In this document: positions 41,886 to 49,896 of the stretch, piece after piece
Layout: the number at the start of each line of letters is the position of its first letter
Numbering within the stretch: position 1 is the stretch's first letter
Made by a program: the position numbers and the translations under genes
Notes under the pieces: generated by a model
Told to the model about the DNA's origin: nothing
Databases searched by the model: none
What the model saw: only the letters and a program-made list of their open reading frames with translations
DNA from: DAITMV01 sp046318595
Lineage (GTDB): Bacteria; Pseudomonadota; Gammaproteobacteria; Burkholderiales; Burkholderiaceae_B
DNA length: 64,000 nucleotides
Reading direction: 5' to 3'
Assembly: GCA_046318595.1 (NCBI GenBank)
Contig: JBKCTV010000015.1
Span: 70,922 to 134,921, forward strand

Positions 41886-43807
41886 GCCGCTGGCCGTTTG
41901 TCTATGCTGGACAGGCCCATTTTTTTCAAATGCACCATTAGCAAAGAAATGGCTGCGGGGGTGACGCCAGATACCCGCGCAGCCTGCCCTAGCGTTTGCG
42001 GCTGAATGGCATTCAGTTTTTGCTGAATTTCCTTGCTCAAGCCTTTAATACCCGCATAGTCAAGGGGCGTCGGCAAAATCGTCGTTTCATGCTTGAGCTG
42101 CCGACCGATTTCAAGCTGCTGACGTGCGACATATCCGGCGTATTTGATTTCGATCTCGACCTGCTCCGCAACTGCCGACGTGGCGAGCGGGCGCGGCAGA
42201 AGCGGCGTTTGCAGGTCTGGGCCATACAGTTCGGCCAAATCAGCATAACTCAGCGCCGGACGCTTCAACAAATCCGCCAAGGTGTACTCTTTTTCCAAGG
42301 CCTTGCCGAGCACACGCTCGGCATCAGCGGCAGCCAATAAACGTGGATTGACCCAGGTAGAACGCAATTTTTCTATTTCGCGCGCGAGGGCCTCATGTTT
42401 TTGTCCGTAGGCTCGCCACTGGGCATCGCCGACACAACCCATTTGTCGACCAAGCTCGGTCAAACGCTGATCGGCATTGTCTTCCCGCAAACTCAGGCGA
42501 TACTCGGCACGGCTCGTGAACATGCGATAAGGCTCCGATACGCCACGGGTTACCAAGTCGTCAGCCAAGACCCCCAAATACGCCTGATCGCGACGCGGCG
42601 TCCATGCGTCTTTTTCCTGCACACGTAAAGCCGCATTGATACCCGCCAAGAGCCCCTGCGCGGCCGCCTCTTCATAACCCGTCGTACCATTGATCTGACC
42701 GGCGAAAAACAAGCCTTCGATCGCTTTGGTTTCCAGTGAGCCCGTTAATGCCGTTGGGTCGAAATAATCGTATTCGATAGCATAGCCCGGTCGCAAAATA
42801 TGCGCATTTTCTAAACCGGCGATCGAACGAACCAAATCGAGCTGAACGTCGAACGGCAAACTCGTAGAAATACCATTCGGGTAAAACTCGTTGGTTTGCA
42901 AGCCTTCGGGCTCCAGAAAAATTTGATGCGCGGGCTTGTCGGCAAAGCGATGAATCTTGTCTTCGATCGACGGGCAATAACGTGGCCCCACCCCTTCGAT
43001 GACACCTGTATACATCGGGCTGCGGTCCAAACCCCGACGAATGATCGAATGCGTCGTTTCATTTGTATGTCCGATCCAGCAAGGCAACTGCGGGGGATGC
43101 ATAGCAGTCGAGCCACGAAACGAAAACACGGGAATCGGGTCAAGATCGCCGGGCTGCTCGATCAGCCTGGAGAAATCGATACTGCGGCCATCGATGCGTG
43201 GTGGCGTACCAGTTTTCAAACGACCTTGCGGCAGTTTGAGATCTATCAATCGTTGGGCCAATGATATGGCGGGCGGATCACCGGCACGACCGGCCGCATA
43301 ATTTTGCAAACCCACATGCACCAAACCATTGAGAAATGTCCCGACAGTCAAAACGACTGTTTTTGCTTCGAACACCAAACCGATTTGCGTTTTAACGCCA
43401 CAGATACGGTTATTTTCCAGCAACAAGTCGTCTACGCCCTGCTGGAACAAATTAAGGTTCGGCTGGTTTTCCAAACGACTACGAATGGCTTGCCGGTACA
43501 ACAGCCGGTCAGCTTGCGCACGAGTGGCCCGGACCGCCGGGCCTTTGGAGCCGTTCAAAATACGAAACTGAATGCCGGCCTCATCCGTCGCCAAAGCCAT
43601 CGCACCGCCTAATGCGTCGACCTCCTTTACCAAGTGGCCTTTACCGATGCCGCCAATCGACGGGTTGCACGACATCTGCCCCAACGTCTCGATATTGTGC
43701 GTTAGAAGCAAGGTTTTACAACCCATGCGCGCCGCCACCAGAGCAGCCTCCGTGCCGGCGTGACCACCGCCCACAACGATTACGTCAAACTTTTCTGTAA
43801 ATTTCAT
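41882..43807 (-). CDS. mnmG: tRNA U34 carboxymethylaminomethyltransferase subunit MnmG (GidA)
   Basis: 641 residues. With MnmE (encoded at 48.5-49.9 kb) it installs the cmnm5 group at wobble uridine. FAD motif GGGHAGTEAA (13-22), NPSIGGIGKGHLV-type signature (SCNPSIGGIGKGHL), second signature GQINGTTGYEEAAAQGL, and the C-terminal helical tail ending in HLKKMGLSSIDKRPAA. A perfect parS site lies 2 bp upstream of its ATG, overlapping the ribosome-binding region. Its first 8 codons are duplicated about 500 bp upstream. Confidence 0.97.
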   Translation of the reverse strand: MKFTEKFDVIVVGGGHAGTEAALVAARMGCKTLLLTHNIETLGQMSCNPSIGGIGKGHLVKEVDALGGAMALATDEAGIQFRILNGSKGPAVRATRAQADRLLYRQAIRSRLENQPNLNLFQQGVDDLLLENNRICGVKTQIGLVFEAKTVVLTVGTFLNGLVHVGLQNYAAGRAGDPPAISLAQRLIDLKLPQGRLKTGTPPRIDGRSIDFSRLIEQPGDLDPIPVFSFRGSTAMHPPQLPCWIGHTNETTHSIIRRGLDRSPMYTGVIEGVGPRYCPSIEDKIHRFADKPAHQIFLEPEGLQTNEFYPNGISTSLPFDVQLDLVRSIAGLENAHILRPGYAIEYDYFDPTALTGSLETKAIEGLFFAGQINGTTGYEEAAAQGLLAGINAALRVQEKDAWTPRRDQAYLGVLADDLVTRGVSEPYRMFTSRAEYRLSLREDNADQRLTELGRQMGCVGDAQWRAYGQKHEALAREIEKLRSTWVNPRLLAAADAERVLGKALEKEYTLADLLKRPALSYADLAELYGPDLQTPLLPRPLATSAVAEQVEIEIKYAGYVARQQLEIGRQLKHETTILPTPLDYAGIKGLSKEIQQKLNAIQPQTLGQAARVSGVTPAAISLLMVHLKKMGLSSIDKRPAA

Positions 43808-43809
43808 AT

Positions 43810-43825
43810 TGTTCCACGTGAAACA
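43810..43825. other. parS site 1
   Basis: TGTTCCACGTGAAACA, a full match to the conserved bacterial parS palindrome with its variable fifth base. It lies 2 bp upstream of the mnmG start codon and 3.4 kb from parB. Confidence 0.93.
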
Positions 43826-44095
43826 TTCGATGCCGCTAATACTTCGTTATGCTTTAGATGTCGGTATCGTTTCCTGTGAGCGACCTTATTCAACCCGCCG
43901 CTGCGCATTGAACAACGGCTTATGCCACCATGCATCTGGCCGGACGCCTTTTCGAGCGAGGGTGCTCCGAGCGAGAGGCGATGTCCGGTTCGAGGCCGAC
44001 AGCACAGCGTTATGCCGACAAATCAGCCTTGACGACGCAGCACTTTCACCAAGCATCATTCAATAAAAAGGAAAACGCGACAAACGAAATGCATA

Positions 44096-44280
44096 TTAAA
44101 CAAAAAACGGACTATGTGCATTCCAGGATGTTTTTACGATCAAAACCCCGTCCACGAGCAGCTCTGTATTTTCCGAGCGAAACTAGCCCAGCCCTCGATA
44201 GCCAAGCGCGCGCCGATGAATGAACCGATAAAATCCCACATCGCCATCCAGATGGCCACAGACCACAATACGTTCTCCGC
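44096..44280 (-). pseudogene. Decayed duplicate of the 3' end of the TSUP permease gene
   Basis: On the minus strand it reads ENVLWSVAIWMAMWDFIGSF then IGARLAIEGWASFARKI before frameshifting. This aligns with the C-terminus of the intact gene at 44611-45402 (ENVLWAAAIWMAMWNFIGSL, IGSRLAIVRGASFVRKI). Upstream it fuses to a duplicated mnmG start, so it cannot be expressed as a permease. Confidence 0.85.
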
Positions 44281-44283
44281 CGG

Positions 44284-44786
44284 ACGTCAACGTTTTCCGT
44301 AAATTTCATGCTGTTCCACGTGAAACATTCGATACGGCTATACCGGGTCATCTTGAGATATAGGTGTCGTTTCCTATGAATACCCTTATTCATCAAGCAG
44401 TCTCTGCGCTTATACGGTCGTGCCGAAAAGGGCTGCGCTGCACCGCGCGATGTGACTCGATGTCACTGCTTGCGCGAGGCATCGTGCCGGACGCTTTCTC
44501 GAGCAAGGGCGCTCCAAGCGAGAGGCAGTGTCAGGCACGATGTGGACAGCACAGCGCTATGCCGACAAATCAGCCGCGACTAAGCACCGTCTCACCAAAC
44601 GGGAAGGCCTCTAAACAAAAAACGGGCTATACGCATCCCAGGCTGTTTTTAGGATCAAGGCTCCAACCACCAGCAACAGTATTTTCCGCACGAAACTGGC
44701 CCCCCTGACGATAGCCAAGCGCGAGCCGATCAATGAACCGATAAAGTTCCACATCGCCATCCAGATAGCCGCAGCCCACAATACAT
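44284..44786. repeat. Tandem segmental duplication, copy 2 (mnmG start remnant, parS, intact permease end)
   Basis: Contains ATGAAATTTACGGAAAACGT on the minus strand (44309 down), matching codons 1-7 of mnmG (MKFTEKF becomes MKFTENV). It is followed on the plus strand by the second parS, a diverged leader and the genuine 3' end of the permease gene. Corresponding points of the two copies are 502 bp apart at the mnmG ATG and 515 bp apart at the permease stop. Confidence 0.85.
44312..44327. other. parS site 2
   Basis: TGTTCCACGTGAAACA, identical to site 1 and 502 bp from it. The flanking leader has diverged by many substitutions while these 16 bases have not, which suggests selection. Confidence 0.92.
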
Positions 44787-45402
44787 TCTCTGCTGGCACG
44801 AACCATGCCAGAGACGCCAAATTACAAGCGATATTAACGAACTTGGCGCCAGCCGAAGCAACCAAAAAATCAAACCCGAATAAAACGACAAACGCAACCA
44901 TCAAAAAGCTGCCAGTGCCCGGACCAAAAAACCCATCATAAAATCCGATACCTGCACCGGTTAGCAAGCCTACCCAGCGCTCGGTGAGTGGCGTTAAACG
45001 CGGGGCATGGACACTGCCCAGATTTTTGTTGACAAACGTAAAAACAGCCACGGCGAGGAGCAAAACCGGTAACAGCAAACGTAATACGCCGGCGCTCACA
45101 TGAGCAACCGCCATCGAGCCAAGGTGCGCAAATATCAACGCCGCCGCAGTGGCTGGCAATACGGCATTCCACGGCAACGCCACCACTCTGGCATAGCGGT
45201 AAGCGGCATTTGTCGTTCCAACGATTCCCGCAAATTTGTTAGTGCCCAACAGCGTCGCCGGTAGGGTTTGCGGAAAAAGCGTGAATAGCGCCGGTATTTG
45301 AATCAGGCCGCCACCACCGGCCATCGCGTCGATCAACCCCGCTGCGAGCGAGGCTAAAGCCAAGCCCGCCAATAAACCGATATTTAAGGATTCGAACCCC
45401 AT
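44611..45402 (-). CDS. TSUP-family (TauE/SafE, YfcA-like) membrane permease
   Basis: 263 residues from the ATG at 45402 (a TTG four codons up is less likely). Eight hydrophobic segments. Family hallmarks are the glycine-rich GLIDAMAGGGGLIQIPAL near residue 25 and the repeat-related GFYDGFFGPGTGSF near 160. TSUP permeases move small sulfur or carbon anions such as sulfite or sulfoacetate; the substrate here is unknown. Its 3' end lies inside copy 2 of the tandem duplication. Confidence 0.9.
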   Translation of the reverse strand: MGFESLNIGLLAGLALASLAAGLIDAMAGGGGLIQIPALFTLFPQTLPATLLGTNKFAGIVGTTNAAYRYARVVALPWNAVLPATAAALIFAHLGSMAVAHVSAGVLRLLLPVLLLAVAVFTFVNKNLGSVHAPRLTPLTERWVGLLTGAGIGFYDGFFGPGTGSFLMVAFVVLFGFDFLVASAGAKFVNIACNLASLAWFVPAENVLWAAAIWMAMWNFIGSLIGSRLAIVRGASFVRKILLLVVGALILKTAWDAYSPFFV

Positions 45403-45504
45403 GGAGCCTACCAATTAAAAGGCCGATGGTAAACCATCGGCCCAAAAATCACTGCCGACGTTTAGCTAAGCGATAACCGTCAGCAACAAAAACTCCGGCA
45501 ATAA

Positions 45505-47346
45505 CTACAGCGACTGGATGCGCTCGCTCAGCATTTTTTTGATGTCGTTCAGCTCATGCGGTAAACGATATTGGAGCTTGGCAAACAGTTCCTCGTGCAA
45601 GCTGAGCTCTTCGGTCCAGGCCTGTTTGTCGATCGCGGTAATTTGCGCATACTGCTCAGGCGTAAAGTTCAAGCCTTCCCAGTTCAAATCCTGATATTGC
45701 GGCGATACGCCGAAAATATTTTCCTGGCCAGCCGCGCGGTTTTCGATCCGATCGAGTATCCATTTCAGAACCCGCATGTTTTCCCCAAAACCCGGCCAGA
45801 CAAACTTACCCTGTACATCGGTGCGAAACCAGTTGACACAGTAAATTTTTGGCAAGATGCCGCCTTTGGCGATTTGGGCATGACCGATATCCAGCCAATG
45901 CTGAAAATAATCGGCCATGTTGTAGCCGCAAAACGGCAGCATAGCAAACGGATCGCGCCGCACCACGCCTTGCTGGCCGGCCGCAGCCGCGGTGGTTTCC
46001 GAGCCCATGGTAGCGGCCATGTAGACGCCCTCGTCCCAGTCACGGGCCTCGGTGACCAGCGGCACCGTCGTGGAACGGCGCCCTCCGAAAATGAACGCAT
46101 CGATGATAACGCCTTCGGGGTTGTCCCAATTGCCGTCGATCACAGGGTTTTGCTCGGCAGCAACCGTAAAACGGGCATTGGGATGCGCCGCTTTGCGGCC
46201 ACAATCAGGCGTCCAGTCCTGACCGGTCCAATCGACCAAATGCGCCGGCGCTTCCTTGGACATACCTTCCCACCAGACGTCGCCATCATCAGTCAGGGCG
46301 ACATTCGTAAACACCACGTTTTCGCGTAGCGAGGCCATGCAGTTGAAGTTGGTCTGCTCATTGGTGCCGGGAGCGACGCCGAAATAACCCGCTTCCGGAT
46401 TGATGGCATGCAGCTTGCCGTCGGCGCCAGGCTGAATCCAGGCGATGTCGTCACCGATCGTACTCACGTGCCAACCGTCGAACGCTTGCGGCGGAATCAA
46501 CATCGCAAAGTTGGTTTTGCCGCAGGCGGATGGAAAAGCGGCTGCCACATGGTACTTTTTTCCCTCGGGTGAGGTAACGCCCAAAATCAGCATGTGCTCG
46601 GCCAGCCAGCCCTGACGACGGCCCATGGTCGACGCGATACGCAATGCAAAACATTTCTTGCCCAGCAGTGCGTTGCCGCCATACCCGGAACCATACGACC
46701 AGATCTCGCGGGTTTCAGGAAAGTGGACGATGTACTTGGTGTCGTTGCAAGGCCAAGCAACGTCTTTTTCGCCGGCGGCCAGTGGCTTACCGACCGTGTG
46801 CACGCAGGGCACGAACTCACCTTCGCTCCCCAGCACATCATAAACTGCACGGCCCATGCGGGTCATCAAACGCATATTGACGACGACATACGGCGAATCG
46901 CTGAGCTCGACGCCGATATGGGCGATCGGGCTCCCCAGCGGGCCCATCGAAAACGGAATGACATATAAGGTGCGGCCGCGCATGCAACCGGCAAACAGGC
47001 CAGCGAGCGTCGTGCGCATCTCGGCGGGGGCCATCCAGTTATTGGTCGGACCGGCCTCGCGCTCTTCTTTGGAGCAGATGTAGGTGCGGTCTTCAACCCG
47101 GGCGACATCGGTCGGATCGGACCAGGCGAGATAGGAATTGGGCCGTTTAGCCGGGTTAAGGCGACGCAATGTGCCGACGCGGACCATTTGCTCGCATAGG
47201 CGATCGGATTCCTCCTGCGAGCCGTCGCACCAGACAATCTGATCGGGCTGCGTCAAGGCAGCGACTTCCTGGACCCAGGCGATCAGCTTCTGATGTTTGA
47301 CATAGGACGGCACGGACGTGCGGACAGCGGACAGCACTGCACTCAT
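45505..47346 (-). CDS. pckG: Phosphoenolpyruvate carboxykinase (GTP)
   Basis: 613 residues. Converts oxaloacetate and GTP to PEP, CO2 and GDP; gluconeogenesis. The kinase P-loop is FPSACGKTNFAM, the metal/PEP segments GDDIAWIQPG and IFGGRRSTTVPLV are intact, and the guanine-binding FPFCGYN-type motif reads MLPFCGYNMADYF. Length matches the GTP-type family (about 600-620). A strong GGAGG ribosome site lies 8 nt before the ATG. Confidence 0.97.
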   Translation of the reverse strand: MSAVLSAVRTSVPSYVKHQKLIAWVQEVAALTQPDQIVWCDGSQEESDRLCEQMVRVGTLRRLNPAKRPNSYLAWSDPTDVARVEDRTYICSKEEREAGPTNNWMAPAEMRTTLAGLFAGCMRGRTLYVIPFSMGPLGSPIAHIGVELSDSPYVVVNMRLMTRMGRAVYDVLGSEGEFVPCVHTVGKPLAAGEKDVAWPCNDTKYIVHFPETREIWSYGSGYGGNALLGKKCFALRIASTMGRRQGWLAEHMLILGVTSPEGKKYHVAAAFPSACGKTNFAMLIPPQAFDGWHVSTIGDDIAWIQPGADGKLHAINPEAGYFGVAPGTNEQTNFNCMASLRENVVFTNVALTDDGDVWWEGMSKEAPAHLVDWTGQDWTPDCGRKAAHPNARFTVAAEQNPVIDGNWDNPEGVIIDAFIFGGRRSTTVPLVTEARDWDEGVYMAATMGSETTAAAAGQQGVVRRDPFAMLPFCGYNMADYFQHWLDIGHAQIAKGGILPKIYCVNWFRTDVQGKFVWPGFGENMRVLKWILDRIENRAAGQENIFGVSPQYQDLNWEGLNFTPEQYAQITAIDKQAWTEELSLHEELFAKLQYRLPHELNDIKKMLSERIQSL

Positions 47347-47554
47347 GCTAAAACCTCCAGACTATATAAAATTCTTTATAAGGCGGACGTAAGGTGCGCT
47401 GCTCGACGGCCTGGGCCGGAGACGATGCGCCACTGACAGATGACGGCGCTATGCGCCGCGATGGCCGACCCGCACAAAATGGTTGGTGATTTTACCATGC
47501 GTCACCAAACTGAAACAGCTATTTTTATGTGGCCAACAGCAGGGGAAAGTTCCC

Positions 47555-48535
47555 TCAGTCGAGCGGTTTACTCGTGGGGGCAGCCAGATAGGCGTGCCAG
47601 CGCGGGTGCGGGTCGCGCAGGTACTGCTCACGCGCAAGATCGGCCGCCTCTTGGTCCCAACCATCCTCGCGGTACAGGCGGATCATGGCTTCGACGAGCA
47701 CAGGGCTGTTCGGGTACGCTTTCAACCAGCGCTCGCCATACGTCAGCGCTTCGCGATTGCGCTTCGTCCGCTGTAAGAGCTCGAGCACCTGAGCGGCCTC
47801 GAAGTCGTCGATGGCAGAGCGTTTCAGCAGATCGGCCAGTAAAACAGGCTCGTCCACATAGCGCAGGAAATCCCGCAGGCGGAGGCGGATCCAGCGCTGG
47901 CTGAACGAGCGCCAGCGCAGTTCGTTCGAGGGTTCGGTGACCGGCAGTCGTTCGATCACCTGCGCAGCCAGGGCAAGCGCTGTCGGCAGATCGGTTTTTT
48001 GCAAAGCACGCCACCAATAGATCGCGGGCAATAGAGAACACTGATCGGCCAGCATGCCATCGAATAGCAATCCCGCCTGAATCGCGGGCGCTATGCTGCC
48101 ATCGGCCGCCAAGGTGTTTAGCCAAGCGTCCGTCAAGTCGTGGATCGCCGTCTTGAGCATGCCTTGTCGGTCGTGCGTACCCGGGCAAAGCGGCAAGATT
48201 CGCTCCAACGCATAAAAAGCACTATGAATCCGGGCAACAGGATCGGCTAGCGGATCGTTGAGCCAGCCCTGCAACAGCCGGATCCGGTAGGCCAGCTTAT
48301 TGCACGTCGCCGGCGCAAGGGTGCGGGCGTGGCCGACGTACTGGGTGACGAGCTTTTTGATTGTGGCAAGTTCCGGTGCTTCCAAGAATTGGGTGATGAG
48401 TTCGAGACCGCGGCGCAACTCGGGATCGCCGGCCGCAACCGGCCCCAGCCACTCGCTCCAGCGCCGGCCATCCTGTTCTATCAAGCGTGTGAATAAAGGC
48501 GTCGAAACCTGGGTCACCCTGAAGGCACCGGTCAC
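47555..48535 (-). CDS. Helical-repeat protein of unknown function coupled to mnmE
   Basis: 326 residues, mostly helical, no signal peptide or membrane segment. The last 90 residues (AAQVLELLQRTKRNREALTY, GERWLKAYPNSP, MIRLYREDGWDQEAADLARE) have TPR-like spacing. The middle is Leu/Ala-rich with many Trp. The family is not recognised. The start is a GTG that overlaps the mnmE TGA (GTGA), so it should be translated by ribosomes coming off mnmE. That coupling is the only hint of a role; a link to tRNA modification or to YidC-side membrane functions would be a guess. Confidence 0.7.
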   Translation of the reverse strand: MTGAFRVTQVSTPLFTRLIEQDGRRWSEWLGPVAAGDPELRRGLELITQFLEAPELATIKKLVTQYVGHARTLAPATCNKLAYRIRLLQGWLNDPLADPVARIHSAFYALERILPLCPGTHDRQGMLKTAIHDLTDAWLNTLAADGSIAPAIQAGLLFDGMLADQCSLLPAIYWWRALQKTDLPTALALAAQVIERLPVTEPSNELRWRSFSQRWIRLRLRDFLRYVDEPVLLADLLKRSAIDDFEAAQVLELLQRTKRNREALTYGERWLKAYPNSPVLVEAMIRLYREDGWDQEAADLAREQYLRDPHPRWHAYLAAPTSKPLD

Positions 48536-49896
48536 TTACCGATGCAAAACCGACCAAAAATTAATCCTAGCAGATCGTCGGCAACTAAGCGACCGGTGAT
48601 TTCCCCTAGGGCGTCATGCGCCAGACGCAACTCTTCGGCGAACAGGTCGAGGACCCGATCGTCGTGCCGGGCATGCGCCGCCGCCTGGTCGAGGTGGTCG
48701 GCGGCGCATTTGAGCGCTTCGAGGTGTCGTTGACGCGCGAGGAAAGCAAACGTCTGGCCGGGTAAAAGACCACAGCGTTGAAAAACGATCCGCTGCAACC
48801 CGTCCAGGCCGACACCGGTTTGGGCAGAGATATAAACCGCATCATCGCTGGACGGTGGCCAGTCATCGTCCAACAAATCGGCTTTGTTGAAAATACGAAC
48901 GATCGGCACGGCAGACGGCCAGGCCAGTGCCAACGACTGATCTTCGAGCGTCATGCCCTCTGTGGCATCCAGGATATGAAAAATTAGATCCGCCTGCCGC
49001 AGACTGGCACGGGTGCGCTCGATACCAATCGTTTCGACCTCGTCGGTGGTATCGCGCAGGCCCGCTGTATCGGTCAGCACCACGGGCAGGCCACCGATTT
49101 CGAGCGTCTGGCTAATTCGGTCGCGGGTTGTACCAGGCACGGGACTGACGATCGCCACGTCGTCCTGCGCCAAGGCATTCAATAAACTGCTTTTACCGAC
49201 ATTGGGCCGGCCGGCGAGAACGATCCGAACACCATCGCGCAAGCGTGCGCCCTGCTCGGCCTGATCCCGCAAATGTTGCAATTGCGCACGCGCCTGCATC
49301 AATGCTTCGCGGGCGCCGGCTTTTTCGAGAAAGTCGATTTCCTCTTCGGGAAAATCGAGGGTCGCCTCGACCAATAAGCGAAGGTTCACAAGCGTTGTCG
49401 CCAATTGCTCGACCCGTCGTGAAAACTCCCCGCAGAGAGAAGCAGCGGCCGCCTTGGCAGCACTCTGACTGCGGGCTTCGATCAAATCGGCCACGGCTTC
49501 GGCCTGGGTGAGATCAATCTTGCCGTTCAAAAAGGCTTTCTCGGTAAACTCACCGGGCCGCGCCAACCGCAGGCCCGTGGACTGACCAAGCTGCAGTAAA
49601 CGCCTTAAAACAGCCTGCAAAACGGCCGGTCCGCCGTGGCCCTGAAATTCGAAAACATGCTCGCCGGTGTAGGAGGCCGGTCCCGGGAAAAAAAGTCCGA
49701 CTCCCTGATCGATCGCCGCCCCGGCATCGTCCGATAAAGTCAGGAGTGTGGCGATGCGCGGCACCAACGGCCGGGGCGAGATCTGACGGATCAACCCGTC
49801 TAGGGCAGCGAGTGTCGGGCTGGAAACACGAACGATACCTACGCCGCCGTGACCGGGCGGCGTGGCGATGGCGATGATGGGAGCATCATCCTGCAC
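48532..49896 (-). CDS. mnmE: tRNA modification GTPase MnmE (TrmE)
   Basis: 454 residues, GTG start. Partner of MnmG in wobble-uridine modification. The N-terminal tetrahydrofolate-binding domain (AIATPPGHGGVGIVRVS, PASYTGEHVFEFQGHGG) precedes a helical domain with an inserted Ras-like G domain: GRPNVGKS (229-236), DTAG, and NKAD. The C-terminal CIGK supplies the catalytic Cys. Its start overlaps the end of yidC by 11 bp. Confidence 0.97.
   Translation of the reverse strand: MQDDAPIIAIATPPGHGGVGIVRVSSPTLAALDGLIRQISPRPLVPRIATLLTLSDDAGAAIDQGVGLFFPGPASYTGEHVFEFQGHGGPAVLQAVLRRLLQLGQSTGLRLARPGEFTEKAFLNGKIDLTQAEAVADLIEARSQSAAKAAAASLCGEFSRRVEQLATTLVNLRLLVEATLDFPEEEIDFLEKAGAREALMQARAQLQHLRDQAEQGARLRDGVRIVLAGRPNVGKSSLLNALAQDDVAIVSPVPGTTRDRISQTLEIGGLPVVLTDTAGLRDTTDEVETIGIERTRASLRQADLIFHILDATEGMTLEDQSLALAWPSAVPIVRIFNKADLLDDDWPPSSDDAVYISAQTGVGLDGLQRIVFQRCGLLPGQTFAFLARQRHLEALKCAADHLDQAAAHARHDDRVLDLFAEELRLAHDALGEITGRLVADDLLGLIFGRFCIGK

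Larger units (their letters stand above)
43782..44283. repeat. Tandem segmental duplication, copy 1 (includes real mnmG start and parS)
   Basis: About 500 bp that recurs with roughly 80% identity by eye at 44284-44786. In order on the plus strand it holds the mnmG first codons, a parS site, a 240-bp noncoding leader and a decayed copy of the 3' end of the adjacent TSUP permease gene. The junction near 44283 joins permease sequence directly to a second mnmG start. The boundaries are approximate. Confidence 0.85.

Noticed and set aside
43809..44396. Plus- and minus-strand frames of 85-114 codons within the duplicated mnmG leader
   Set aside because: The minus-strand frame is explained as an mnmG start fused to decayed permease sequence. 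The plus-strand frames run through parS and are not kept between the two copies.
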